DNA of 64,000 nucleotides from Saccharicrinis sp963667815 (GTDB taxonomy: Bacteria > Bacteroidota > Bacteroidia > Bacteroidales > Marinilabiliaceae), in NCBI GenBank assembly GCA_963667815.1, contig OY764021.1. One strand, given 5' to 3'. The position numbers and the translations under genes were made by a program. The notes below the pieces were generated by a model, which was not told where the DNA came from, made no database searches, and worked only from the letters and a program-made list of their open reading frames with translations. This document shows positions 44,664 through 54,235 of this stretch, piece by piece. Numbering within the stretch: the first letter of the stretch is position 1; every line of letters starts with the position of its first letter.

Positions 44664-44819
44664 TGAGTAAATGTTCTGTTAATGATATATTCTAAATTAA
44701 AGTGCGAATTTATCACTTTTTATTCCCAATCAGGTATTTTAGTGAGGATTACCGTTGGGAAACAAAACAAAAATTGCTCTATTGGTTTCAAATATATTAA
44801 TTCTCAGACATAAAAACGC

Positions 44820-45266
44820 TTACTTCTTTAAATACTTCCATTCTTTATTGCAATCAAAACACTTGTAATTTCTTTTAAATATTGGGAATAGAATACTCAG
44901 AATTACATAGACTATAACAGCCACAATATTAAGTTCTTTTTTGCGACCAATATTTTCTGAATGACAAAAAGGACAAACCTTTTTATTGGTTGAAGCTTTA
45001 AGGTATACAGTCTCAACCGGTACATTCTCTTGCTCATTACCGTCTGATATATATCCACCTTTTTGCAAAACATTTATTCCTGTACTATAATCATTTTCGT
45101 TCACCAGCAGCTTAACACCACCTATGGCATTTGAATAAAAATTATTAACCTGAGCTGTAAGTTCATCTATTATAACACTATGGATACCTTCTGACTGAAG
45201 ATAAGTTTTGACCATATGTGCATCGTGAGGATAAGTGGATCGATAGATTATTTTTTGATTGTCCAT
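44820..45266 (-). CDS. DUF2007-type protein with zinc-ribbon and TM helix
   Basis: 148 residues. Residues 1-70 match the DUF2007 (putative signal-transducing) pattern: YRSTYPHDAHMVKTYLQSEG, NAIGGVKLLV, and NDYSTGINVLQKGGY. A zinc ribbon follows with Cys98/Cys101 (VCPFCHSE) and the C-terminal pair Cys136/Cys139 (KCFDCNKEWKY), separated by a TM helix (~113-130). Function unknown. Confidence 0.75.
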   Translation of the reverse strand: MDNQKIIYRSTYPHDAHMVKTYLQSEGIHSVIIDELTAQVNNFYSNAIGGVKLLVNENDYSTGINVLQKGGYISDGNEQENVPVETVYLKASTNKKVCPFCHSENIGRKKELNIVAVIVYVILSILFPIFKRNYKCFDCNKEWKYLKK

Positions 45267-45356
45267 AGTTATAAAATATTGTAGGTTACTTGTATTGTAA
45301 ATTGTTAGTATTGAAGAATGCGAGACTAAATAGGAAAAATTATTTTAATAAAATAA

Positions 45357-46676
45357 TTAATACAAATTCTTAAGAGCCTTGTCTTCTTTATCTCTCTCTA
45401 ATTTCCCAAGATGATAGGGCATAAATATATCTTTATTTATAAATCTTGTGCCATTATGTTGTTTTCCCTTAATAACACTATGGGTGTATTGTCCATTTTC
45501 AAAATAATCTTCTTGAATTACCTCTCCTTTATTAAACAATAACCATTTTCCATTCTGAAATCCATCAACTACCTCTCCCTCCACTATAAATTCACGATTA
45601 TCATTATATGGAGAAACAAAAGTATATTGAAAATGAAATGAATGCGATTTTGTATCTTTGTATTTTATAAATTTCACTTTATCATCATATACCTTGAACT
45701 TAAACTCCAATTCGCCGGAACTGTTGAAAAATGTCCAGGTTCCGGTAATATCATTGTTTATAAAACCTCCTGTAATCTTTTTATTTCCATTTTTAAAATA
45801 CTCATGATATCTGCCATACAGCTTTCCTTTGTCATAACTAGATGTTGATAAAAGTTGACCATTTTCTTTATAATAATCACTAACAACACCATGATATTTA
45901 TATAGCGAATGATTGTTAAATTTTCTATAGTAACAGGCCCCATCTGAATTACCATTTGCCCATAAACTATCATAAAATTCAATTTCGGGAAAGGAAAGAT
46001 TTCCAATCAACCCTTCTGTTGTTTTTACGGTAATGGCATGTGACGGTTTACCTTTATAGCCAGTTACTTTCAAGTTAATGTCTACATCTATATTTTTTAA
46101 GTCCAAGTCTAAAATGTGACTTAATTCAATATCTTTCTCATCTGTTGATAAACACTTTACTAATGCACTTTTATATTCATCATTATAAGGATTTTTCATA
46201 ACCGACCTCAAAAATAAATCTTTACTTTTCTTAAGATTTCCATCATTAAACCATGCTAATCCCTCGGTATAATACATTTCTGCAGTTTTAGTTGGTTCAT
46301 CAAGAAACTCATAATTTACTTCTATATGTACAGTTTTTAAAATGCTATCCTTCGCAACGCTTTTAAACCAAACTCCATTACTTGCAAGAATTCCAGAAAT
46401 AAGACTTTCCTTAAAAAGATGTATATATGGATTTACGACTGTTATATTTTCTATTTTCCCAGAAGCATACAGATCAAACTTAACAATTATTTTGGCTTCA
46501 TAATCTTTCTTAAATGCTTTTGAAGGATATCCCAAATTCATACATAATCCTGTTCCAAATTCTATTAATTTCTTATTGATATCAATATCCTGACTATATA
46601 AATTTATTGATATTGAAGAAAATAACAGAAAAAAAAGGAATACTGAATTAGATTTAATTAACGACTTTAATTTCAT
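45357..46676 (-). CDS. exported TonB-like/TPR/MORN-repeat protein
   Basis: 439 residues with a signal peptide (MKLKSLIKSNSVFLFFLLFS..., cleavage near SISINLYSQ). Residues ~50-125 resemble a TonB C-terminal domain (EAKIIVKFDLYASGKIENIT). A TPR-like helical pair (~138-172) follows, then six or so MORN/YwqK-type strands (YYKENGQLLSTSSYDKGKLY, GRYHEYFKNGNKKITGGF, WTFFNSSGELEFKF). This is a repeat-rich envelope protein of unknown function and the second MORN-like gene within 5 kb. Alone in its strand segment. Confidence 0.72.
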   Translation of the reverse strand: MKLKSLIKSNSVFLFFLLFSSISINLYSQDIDINKKLIEFGTGLCMNLGYPSKAFKKDYEAKIIVKFDLYASGKIENITVVNPYIHLFKESLISGILASNGVWFKSVAKDSILKTVHIEVNYEFLDEPTKTAEMYYTEGLAWFNDGNLKKSKDLFLRSVMKNPYNDEYKSALVKCLSTDEKDIELSHILDLDLKNIDVDINLKVTGYKGKPSHAITVKTTEGLIGNLSFPEIEFYDSLWANGNSDGACYYRKFNNHSLYKYHGVVSDYYKENGQLLSTSSYDKGKLYGRYHEYFKNGNKKITGGFINNDITGTWTFFNSSGELEFKFKVYDDKVKFIKYKDTKSHSFHFQYTFVSPYNDNREFIVEGEVVDGFQNGKWLLFNKGEVIQEDYFENGQYTHSVIKGKQHNGTRFINKDIFMPYHLGKLERDKEDKALKNLY

Positions 46677-46861
46677 AGTTATTACAATCAGTTAGACAAC
46701 AGAGTTCTTTTATTATATTATGTATCGCCTGATAAATAATATATTCACTATAATGCAGGACAATACTTTCATTGCATAAAACGCATCCGAATATATGAAT
46801 TAATGGTTATAATTAAAACTTTCCATTATAAATTTTTGACTGACATCAAATAACTAATCTT

Positions 46862-46903
46862 TAATAAAAAATCCCCCTGGCTGTGCTATACCAAGAGGAT
46901 TAA
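46862..46903 (-). terminator. terminator at the downstream end of the glucan locus (after GH30)
   Basis: On the minus strand an 11-base stem (46901-46891 with 46880-46870), two pairs being G-U, is followed by TTTTT-ATT. The GH30 stop is 189 bases upstream. Confidence 0.65.
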
Positions 46904-46980
46904 ATCATTATTGTAATACATGTGTTGTAAATGGAACTATTTATTTTGCAAATAAAAATCCCATCGCCTGTGCTTAAGAA

Positions 46981-47021
46981 TAACCTGAAACCGACATAAA
47001 ATTTTAATCGATCTCAGGTTA
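46981..47021. repeat. interrupted palindrome downstream of GH30
   Basis: TAACCTGA (46981-46988) is exactly inverted at 47014-47021, with CGA/TCG and the TAAAATTTTA self-complementary core between. It could be a second hairpin, an operator or a mobile-element footprint; no T-run. Confidence 0.4.
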
Positions 47022-47091
47022 GTAGTAATACAATAATTTAATTCTAAATTAAACCGGAAAACAAAAACATAATACACTGTGGTATTAGGCT

Positions 47092-48576
47092 CTATTCATT
47101 TTTAAGCACTATTGTTTGAATGGCTTCGGCATCTATTGCCACTTCCATCATTTCATTTTTTAAGGATATTTTAACTTGTTGAGGATCTTTCTGCATATTT
47201 AACATTACAAGTGCAATGGAACCATTCTGGTTTTGTACTGCTGTTATAAGTAGATTATCATCAGAAGATTGAAAACCTATACGTTTAGCTCCGGGACGAA
47301 TAAACTTACTGAAATGTGCCATGGTATAGTACAAAGGTGTGTAATATACTTCGCCAGCAGTTTCATCGACAATAACAGGAGCTAAACACCAATTTTTAGC
47401 CCAGTTAGGCCCACCTTGTCTGTTTAATACCATATTCCAATCAATCCAACCATCTACATTGTTGTTTAAACAACCTATAATATCACGGGCGTAACGGTAC
47501 ACCGGTGCGTATTTAGGATGCAGGTATTTTTGATTTTCAGGAGCCCAATCCCATCCCCAATCTGTTGCTTCTTTTGTCCAATACCAAGCATCATCCTGCC
47601 AATGGGGAACTTCTGCATCAGCACAAGCTTCAGATTGAATCAGATGTTTATCCGGAGCCGCATTATGTGTATAGTTTAGTGATTCTGCAAATACATCAAA
47701 GGTACTGGCATACCAGTGAATGGCCATACCATCAAAATATTTTGAAGATTCCTCATCTTCATACATAATATCAGCCCAATGCTTTAACTCTTCGCCTCTG
47801 TTTTGATCATAACCTAAAATTTTTACTTCAGGATAATCTTTTTCAAGTTGTGGTCCCAAATTATGCTGTACAAAATTCACCATTTCTTCTGCAGAAAAAT
47901 GCATACTTTCCCAATTACAGTCATTACCTAATGGCTCATTTTCAACCGTTAGCCCCCAAATATCAATCCCTTGATTTTTATAGGCTGTTATATATTTTGA
48001 AATAAATAAAGCCCAGGTATCATAATATTCAGGTAATAGCTTTCCTCCTTTCCAATCCTTATTGTCTTTCATCCATGTAGGAGCTGTCCAGGGTGAGGCC
48101 AATATTTTAAAACCATCTTTTGAAACTGCCATGGCATCTTTTATCATCGGAATCAAATCATCCATATCCTCTTTAACAGAAAAGCTTGTTAACGCAGTAT
48201 CTCCATCTTGTGGTGCATAGGAATAATTACCCAATGAAAAATCACATGAATTAATATGCGTTCTTGTTAAAGAATAGGCTGCACCTTCATTGCCAAAATA
48301 AGCATCTATAACTTCTTGCCTTTTTTCAACGCTTAACTGATTTAATAAATATGCCGAAGCTTCGGTAAAAGCACCTCCAATCCCTGTAATAGTTTGATAT
48401 TGTTGTTCCGGGAAAAGCACCAGAGATACCGTATTTTCTGCATCTTTAAACTCACTCAGCTTTTTAAGTTTATTACCTTTCGCAGATGTTTCATATACAT
48501 CTGCATTTAATTTGCTTTTATTACACCCCCATAATGCCAGTAATACAAGCATTACGATGTACACCACTGCCTTCAT
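47092..48576 (-). CDS. GH30-family glucanase lipoprotein
   Basis: 494 residues. The lipoprotein signal ends ALWGC (Cys18). Residues ~55-485 form the GH30 barrel plus beta-sandwich side domain: TGIGGAFTEASA (~64-75), acid/base Glu214 (TVENEP), nucleophile Glu316 (IQSE), and a Trp-rich cleft TWMKDNKDWKGG. GH30 families include beta-1,6-glucanases and glucosylceramidases; in a laminarin-type locus it probably cuts beta-1,6 branches. It lies downstream of the hairpin at 48705-48746, so its expression may be reduced or separate. Confidence 0.86.
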   Translation of the reverse strand: MKAVVYIVMLVLLALWGCNKSKLNADVYETSAKGNKLKKLSEFKDAENTVSLVLFPEQQYQTITGIGGAFTEASAYLLNQLSVEKRQEVIDAYFGNEGAAYSLTRTHINSCDFSLGNYSYAPQDGDTALTSFSVKEDMDDLIPMIKDAMAVSKDGFKILASPWTAPTWMKDNKDWKGGKLLPEYYDTWALFISKYITAYKNQGIDIWGLTVENEPLGNDCNWESMHFSAEEMVNFVQHNLGPQLEKDYPEVKILGYDQNRGEELKHWADIMYEDEESSKYFDGMAIHWYASTFDVFAESLNYTHNAAPDKHLIQSEACADAEVPHWQDDAWYWTKEATDWGWDWAPENQKYLHPKYAPVYRYARDIIGCLNNNVDGWIDWNMVLNRQGGPNWAKNWCLAPVIVDETAGEVYYTPLYYTMAHFSKFIRPGAKRIGFQSSDDNLLITAVQNQNGSIALVMLNMQKDPQQVKISLKNEMMEVAIDAEAIQTIVLKNE

Positions 48577-48704
48577 TTATATGTTATTTAGTTTTTAATG
48601 ATTTGATGTGTTGACATGAAGTTATAGATTCCTACTTACATGTATTTCTAAGGAAAATAACTATCTCACGCTTTTAGCAATAGAATGAATTAACAACTTG
48701 TTCT

Positions 48705-48746
48705 TATTAAAAAAGGGGCTGTTCCGGAAGTAACGAACAGCCCCAG
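48705..48746 (-). terminator. terminator between T9SS-protein and GH30 genes
   Basis: Perfect 10-base stem GGGGCTGTTC (48715-48724) / GAACAGCCCC (48735-48744), followed on the minus strand by a T-run. It probably ends or attenuates the GH16-GH128 transcript before GH30. Confidence 0.85.
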
Positions 48747-48791
48747 ATTTACCAACTTTTAAAAACAATCAGGAATAGATTAGATTAACAA

Positions 48792-50210
48792 CTACTTCTT
48801 GATGATTTTTTTGGTTTTAACAATCCCTCCCATGCTTATTTTTGCGATATATACTCCTTTTGCAAGAGTACTTAAATCTACTTTAGCCTCAGTTGAATTA
48901 GGAAATTTTTCTATTACCATGCTCCCTGATAACGCAAATATTTCAATACAATCTATTGTTGATGCTGAAGTTACTTTCATGTAGTTTACAACAGGATTAG
49001 GTAAAATGCTAAATTCAACGTCATCCATTTCTGATACTGCTGTTGTATTTCCTTTCCAGAAATATAAGTTATCAACATATACCGTTCCATTACCTTCTGT
49101 TTTAAACTGAAATGCATTTGTTAAATCAGGTACTGTGTATTCTGTTAATAAAATATCTACAGAAACCCATTCTCCAATAGTAATACCTTCGTTAGCCGCT
49201 ATATCATATGCATTTTCAAGTCCCGGACTGATTACTGAAAACTTTAATGCTGTTGCATCTCCTGTAAAATAGTCTAAATGCACATATTGCATTGCAGATA
49301 CATCAGTACCAGTAAATTCTGTTCCCTGAAAATTCAAACCCGCATATTTAAGTGCATTATCATCTTGAAATTGCACCTCTGAAACAACCGTTGTTTGTCC
49401 CCAATATGGATTTGAATTGGTTATTAAATTATTAGTGTAATGATCACTGTAAACAGATATTACATTAGCCTCACTTTGCGTAGGTGTTGGAGCTGCTGAA
49501 CTTGGTGTATCAATAATAAAATTAACAGTATAAGTTTCTGTAACAGATAAATCCTCTGAAGTAACAACAATTGCTGTTGCTCCTGGGATATTTGTTGCTT
49601 CTGTAATCACAGAACCCGCATTTGAATTTGTTGTAGTAACCGTAACCGTAGGAATTGTTGTTTCTCCCTGAACCAGTCCGTATGTATATTCGGTTACTCC
49701 GGGAGCAAAACCATCAATACTAACACCATCCACTTGTAAATCTGATAAAGAAGCATCTTTTTCTGCAGAAGTAGTTTCATACACTTCAAACTCAAATAAA
49801 CTATATCCCCAACCGGTTCCTCGCACTGTACCATACATACGAATATAACGACCAGTTCCTGTTAAACTAATGTCATCAATACCACCATCTGAATTGGTTT
49901 CGGTATAAACATCTGTCCAGGTTGAATTGTCTTCCGAAACCTGAATTTTATATTCTTTACCATAGGCTCCCTCCCAATCAAGAACAACTCTGCCAATTGA
50001 GTAAGACTGTTCCAGGTCAATTGCGATCCATTGAGGATCTTCCGAAGCAGATTCCCAACGCGTTCCTCCATCACCATCCACTGCCATTGCAGAACCTCTT
50101 CCTTCTGAAGTTTCACTTGAGGTTGTTGTTGTTTTATTCAATGCAATGTTTTGAGAATAAATGTTTGCTACCATTAATAAAGTAGCGAATAAAAAAGTAA
50201 AATTTTTCAT
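48792..50210 (-). CDS. type IX-secreted carbohydrate-binding protein (discoidin, cadherin-like, CBM, sorting tail)
   Basis: 472 residues. Signal peptide MKNFTFLFATLLMVANIYSQ. A discoidin/F5-8C-type domain (~20-150) contains RWESASEDPQWIAIDLEQ. A cadherin-like beta-sandwich (~155-235) has SLSDLQVDGVSIDGFAPG. A carbohydrate-binding jelly-roll-like domain (~250-395) precedes a C-terminal type IX sorting domain (~400-472): SILPNPVVNYMKV and the basic KTKKIIKK end. No catalytic domain is present. It would be exported by the machinery whose regulators PorX/PorW lie in this window and cover the cell surface or be released. It lies directly downstream of the GH128 genes (17 bases). Confidence 0.85.
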   Translation of the reverse strand: MKNFTFLFATLLMVANIYSQNIALNKTTTTSSETSEGRGSAMAVDGDGGTRWESASEDPQWIAIDLEQSYSIGRVVLDWEGAYGKEYKIQVSEDNSTWTDVYTETNSDGGIDDISLTGTGRYIRMYGTVRGTGWGYSLFEFEVYETTSAEKDASLSDLQVDGVSIDGFAPGVTEYTYGLVQGETTIPTVTVTTTNSNAGSVITEATNIPGATAIVVTSEDLSVTETYTVNFIIDTPSSAAPTPTQSEANVISVYSDHYTNNLITNSNPYWGQTTVVSEVQFQDDNALKYAGLNFQGTEFTGTDVSAMQYVHLDYFTGDATALKFSVISPGLENAYDIAANEGITIGEWVSVDILLTEYTVPDLTNAFQFKTEGNGTVYVDNLYFWKGNTTAVSEMDDVEFSILPNPVVNYMKVTSASTIDCIEIFALSGSMVIEKFPNSTEAKVDLSTLAKGVYIAKISMGGIVKTKKIIKK

Positions 50211-50227
50211 TTGATTTGATTTTAATG

Positions 50228-51547
50228 TTATGAATTAAGGTTATCATAAAACTTAAGCCAGTTAATTTTCAAGGATCCGGCTCCAATTGTTATTCGAAAA
50301 GTTTGTTTTCCCTTTTCAAGTGAAACAGGGATTTTTGCTGTTTTCCAGATACTGTTATTTCCTGTACCGGATAGTAGATAATTGGAAGACAATACTCCAT
50401 TTACATCAAAGTTTAATAATGTATTATTTTCAGATGCATAACGAATTTCCAAAGTATAGTTACTACTAGCCTCCGGAGAAATCAGATATTCGACCCAATG
50501 TTCTTTATAAAAATCATATAGTTCAAGAGTTTTATCTGTTGTGTCATTTGTGACTCTGACCCGAGGACCATTAACCCAGGCATTGGTCCCAACACCATTA
50601 GCTATACAAATGGAACTATAATTTTCTGCTTCAATTATTTGATTCGCTCCATAATAGGTGCTTTTATCTTGCGTGGACATTTGTGTAAAAATCTTTCCCA
50701 AATTTGTAAGAGCAAATGAAGAAGAATTCTTTAGCAAGTAGTTAAAGGGGAATTTATCTTCACGTTCTTTACCTCTTGGAATAAACCATGCATAGCGATA
50801 AATCATAGGATCACTTTCAAGATAATTGATGGCATCCGACATAAATTGTTGTTGCTCCTCTGCTGTATAAGTCTCATTATTTAAGCCATCCCAAGCACAA
50901 AATTCAGTTAACCATATCGGTTTATTATATTTCTTAAATCGACTAATATACCATTTCAATGCACCAGGACTTGCCATATAGCAATGCAGCGAAATCCCAT
51001 CCACATCAGCAAGTGGTACCAACTCAAAAAATTCATCTAACCAAACTATCGGATCTCCGTATTTTTCAAGTGTCCCGTAGTTCATCGCTGGCGATATCAA
51101 CTTTAAACCAAATTCTTTAGCCACAGCTTTAATTTTCGGCCATTTTTGGGCAGCCTGTTGCGGTGTCATATTGGCTTGATCTTTAAGATTGGGCTCATTA
51201 AATGTGAGTAAATACCTACATTCCGGATGTCGTTCTTTATATTGTTTTAAAGCACTTTTATCAATTCCATTCCAAGCCATTGGACAAAAGTCCAGATTCA
51301 TTTCTTTATTTAACTCATCATACTTTGCCGCATGAGCAGGCCCCCAATTGTAATACCAAGAAATAGAAGGCCCCAACACGCTCACATCTTCAGAAAATGA
51401 GAAAGCAAAAGAAACACCACGTTTAGCACTTTTTGCCGGTTTTACCTGTGCAATATCATTACAAACAACATTGTTTGTGTTTGTATTACACGAGTAAAAA
51501 AAGCAAAGCAATACCAGTAAACTCCAGATGTACTGTAAGTATTTCAT
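50228..51547 (-). CDS. GH128-CBM6 lipoprotein, endo-beta-1,3-glucanase type (copy A)
   Basis: 439 residues. Lipobox FFYSC (Cys20). The GH128 (asl1-like) barrel spans ~38-290 with acid/base Glu118 (LTFNEPN) and nucleophile Glu215 (WLTEFC). A CBM6-like beta-sandwich (~308-439) begins IEAENYSS and ends INWLKFY. It lies downstream of its paralogue at 51680-52963 (132-base gap). It likely endo-cleaves beta-1,3-glucan at the cell surface. Confidence 0.87.
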   Translation of the reverse strand: MKYLQYIWSLLVLLCFFYSCNTNTNNVVCNDIAQVKPAKSAKRGVSFAFSFSEDVSVLGPSISWYYNWGPAHAAKYDELNKEMNLDFCPMAWNGIDKSALKQYKERHPECRYLLTFNEPNLKDQANMTPQQAAQKWPKIKAVAKEFGLKLISPAMNYGTLEKYGDPIVWLDEFFELVPLADVDGISLHCYMASPGALKWYISRFKKYNKPIWLTEFCAWDGLNNETYTAEEQQQFMSDAINYLESDPMIYRYAWFIPRGKEREDKFPFNYLLKNSSSFALTNLGKIFTQMSTQDKSTYYGANQIIEAENYSSICIANGVGTNAWVNGPRVRVTNDTTDKTLELYDFYKEHWVEYLISPEASSNYTLEIRYASENNTLLNFDVNGVLSSNYLLSGTGNNSIWKTAKIPVSLEKGKQTFRITIGAGSLKINWLKFYDNLNS

Positions 51548-51679
51548 TCAATTAAAATTTGTATACAATGGACCACAGAAAAGCCCACTACAATGATTAA
51601 ATTCTGCAGACGCTTATGATTTTTGCCTTTTTAGCAAATCTGCATCCTTGATTTTAACAACTATATTTATTTAATCAGT

Positions 51680-52963
51680 TTAGTAGAATTTCAACCAATT
51701 TAAACAACAGGCTCCATCGGTAAGTTTCAAACGCATTGTTTGTTTACCTTTGCTCAATGGCAATTCTATTTGCGCAGTATTCCAAACAAAATTTTCACCA
51801 GTATCATCCAGTGTAATAGTTTTTATCACTTTACCATCAACACTGATTTCTATTTCGGCATTAATAAAAGTTGCATAACGAATATCTAGTGCATAGTTTT
51901 TACTCCTGTCTGTTTCTATCTGATATTCTACCCATTGATTTACAAACCAATTATACAATTCCAGACTTTCGTTAGGCGCATCTGTTGTTACCCTTACTTT
52001 AGGGCCATTATTCCACCCAGCAACATTTGCTGTTTCAGCAATACTTATTGAACTATAGTGTTCTGCTTCTATTTGCTGTTGCTCTACATAATACATACTC
52101 TTATCCTGCGATGACATTTGAGTATAAATCATTCCCAATTCACTCAATTCAACAGGAAAGGTACTTTTTAACAAGGCCATATAAGGAAAGCTTTCGGGGC
52201 CAGCACCATATCGTGGAATAAACCAAGCATAACGCTCTACCTGATTACTACTTTCGAGGTAGTTGACAGCATCCGATAAAAATTGTTTTTGACTATCCTG
52301 CGAAATATTACCTTCCCATGCACAAAACTCTGTTAACCAAATTGGCTTATCATACTTTTTAAAACGTTCAATATATGACTTTAAAGCAGTTACACTTGGC
52401 ATATAACAGTGAACCGAAATACCTTCAATATCACTAATAGGCACCATCTTAAAAAACTCGTCCAACCAAACTATAGGATCAGAATATCCTGCCAAAGTAC
52501 CATAATTCATTGCCGGAGAAATTATTTTCAAGTTCAATTCATCCGCAATACTCTTTATTGACGGCCACTTTTCAGCTGCCTGCTGAGGAGTCATATTAGC
52601 CTGATCTGTTAAATTAGGTTCGTTGAATGCCAACAAATATTCACATTCAGGATGCCTTGAAACGTACTCTCGAATCTGCCCCTCATTAATACCATTCCAA
52701 GCCATTGGACAAAAATCAATTTCATGCTCTGCTGTAGCTTCATCGAAGATGGCACTTTGTGTGGGTGACCAATTATACGACCAGCATATTCCTGGTGCTA
52801 ATGCGATAACATCCTCAACAAATTGATAACTAAAGGAAACGCCCCTTTTAACACTTCTGCTTTGTTGAACAGGATCTTTAGGAGTATAAGAGTCTGTATT
52901 ATCCTTTTCGCACGACGAAAATAAAACGACTCCCAATATTATTGCTATGTATATAAATCTCAT
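51680..52963 (-). CDS. GH128-CBM6 lipoprotein, endo-beta-1,3-glucanase type (copy B)
   Basis: 427 residues. Lipobox LFSSC (Cys18). GH128 barrel ~36-285 with Glu115 (LAFNEPN) and Glu212 (WLTEFC), the paired catalytic residues. A CBM6-like domain follows (~300-427: IEAEHYSSISIA, LNWLKFY). Close paralogue of the neighbouring gene: NEPNL, QANMTPQQAA, AMNYGTL and YDKPIWLTEFCAW blocks match. It starts 5 bases after the GH16 stop, so it is co-translated with it. Confidence 0.87.
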   Translation of the reverse strand: MRFIYIAIILGVVLFSSCEKDNTDSYTPKDPVQQSRSVKRGVSFSYQFVEDVIALAPGICWSYNWSPTQSAIFDEATAEHEIDFCPMAWNGINEGQIREYVSRHPECEYLLAFNEPNLTDQANMTPQQAAEKWPSIKSIADELNLKIISPAMNYGTLAGYSDPIVWLDEFFKMVPISDIEGISVHCYMPSVTALKSYIERFKKYDKPIWLTEFCAWEGNISQDSQKQFLSDAVNYLESSNQVERYAWFIPRYGAGPESFPYMALLKSTFPVELSELGMIYTQMSSQDKSMYYVEQQQIEAEHYSSISIAETANVAGWNNGPKVRVTTDAPNESLELYNWFVNQWVEYQIETDRSKNYALDIRYATFINAEIEISVDGKVIKTITLDDTGENFVWNTAQIELPLSKGKQTMRLKLTDGACCLNWLKFY

Positions 52964-52968
52964 ATTTA

Positions 52969-54018
52969 CTATTTTAATTGATATACTTTTACATAATCAA
53001 CCTTGAACAACACAGGTTCATTAAACATATTATCATCAATACCATGAGCTCCTCCCCAATTACCCCCAATCGCTAAATTTAAAATAAAGAAGAAACGATC
53101 ATTGAAGGGCCAATCGCCACTATCCTGCAACTGTTTTGTTTCTGAAAAAGTGGTGGTTTTAACTCCATCTACATAAATATGAATTCGATCATACCCCATA
53201 AAATCGTTTTGCACCCACTCCATTGTTAATACATGAAAATCTTCAGCTACATCATTATCCAAAGTTTGTTCACCACTTACATTTTTTCCGTTCATACCAT
53301 TTTTATTTTGGGTATGTAATGCACAATGTAAAATTTTAGGATCGTAGCCTACGTGCTCCATAATATCTATTTCACCACATCGAGGCCATGAACCATAACC
53401 TAACATCCAAAATGCCGGCCATGTTCCTTTTCCTTTTGGAACCTTTAAACGAGCCTCCATCTTACCATAAGTAAAATCCTGCTTATTTTTAGAGATAATA
53501 CGACCTGAAGTATATTGTTTCCCTTGATATTCCTCCCTATGAGCCTCTAATACTAAACAGCCATCCTCAACTCTAACATTCTTAGTGCGATCTGTATAAT
53601 ACTGCAGTTCCTGGTTTCCACCACCATTACCATTTACCTCAATGGTCCAATTATTAGTATTTAGTGTTGTTCCATCAAAATTATCTTCCCAAACCAACTG
53701 ATACTCAGGAACAGGAACGGTAACTTCGCATTGTGCGCTATAATCTCCTATTGTAGCTGTAACAATGGCTGTACCACCTGACAATGCTGTTACATTTCCA
53801 TAAAAAACAGTGGCTACAGTTTCATTATCAGAAGACCAAACAATAGGTTCATTGATGGCAGGAGCCTCCAATACATTAATAATACTCTTTTCTCCAATAG
53901 TTATATTTAATTCACTTTTATCAAGTATCAGTTCATACACCTCTCCTTTTTCTTCCTCCGAACATGCAGAGGATAAAAAAGTCAGCAACAAAGCCAATAC
54001 AGTAAGGATATTCTTCAT
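52969..54018 (-). CDS. GH16 laminarinase lipoprotein with Ig-like (BIG2) domain
   Basis: 349 residues from ATG 54018; the frame is open 9 residues further, but only this start leads into the signal MKNILTVLALLLTFLSSAC (lipid Cys19). The Big_2 domain (~26-101) holds a VWSSDNETVATV strand. The GH16 jelly roll (~106-349) carries the catalytic motif GEIDIMEHVG: nucleophile Glu216, Asp218, acid/base Glu221. It hydrolyses beta-1,3-glucan chains. It is the first gene after the hairpin at 54186-54221, so it could use its own promoter or read-through. Confidence 0.93.
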   Translation of the reverse strand: MKNILTVLALLLTFLSSACSEEEKGEVYELILDKSELNITIGEKSIINVLEAPAINEPIVWSSDNETVATVFYGNVTALSGGTAIVTATIGDYSAQCEVTVPVPEYQLVWEDNFDGTTLNTNNWTIEVNGNGGGNQELQYYTDRTKNVRVEDGCLVLEAHREEYQGKQYTSGRIISKNKQDFTYGKMEARLKVPKGKGTWPAFWMLGYGSWPRCGEIDIMEHVGYDPKILHCALHTQNKNGMNGKNVSGEQTLDNDVAEDFHVLTMEWVQNDFMGYDRIHIYVDGVKTTTFSETKQLQDSGDWPFNDRFFFILNLAIGGNWGGAHGIDDNMFNEPVLFKVDYVKVYQLK

Positions 54019-54185
54019 AGGTCTACACTTTCTTTTATTTGCCATATGTAACTCTCAAGAAATTTTATTATTCATTATGATTCCTTGTTCATTTCATCTG
54101 TTGATCATTTTATTTATTTCGCTCATAAAGAAGACTATAGGTAAAGATTATTTTTGTTGCATTATTTTTCCTTGAGCCAGGAAAA

Positions 54186-54221
54186 AATCTAATAAAAGAG
54201 AGATCCCCCGTAGATCTCTCT
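54186..54221 (-). terminator. terminator between SGBP and GH16 genes
   Basis: Perfect 9-base stem AGAGAGATC (54197-54205) / GATCTCTCT (54213-54221), then on the minus strand TTTTATTAGATTTT. It splits the SusCD unit from the GH16-GH128 unit. Confidence 0.75.
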
Positions 54222-54235
54222 TCTTTTTACAGATA

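Larger units (their letters stand above)
46677..47091. other. intergenic region with two palindromic structures, no gene
   Basis: 415 bases. It holds the GH30 gene terminator (46862-46903) and a 41-base interrupted palindrome (46981-47021). No open frame was recognised. Confidence 0.6.
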
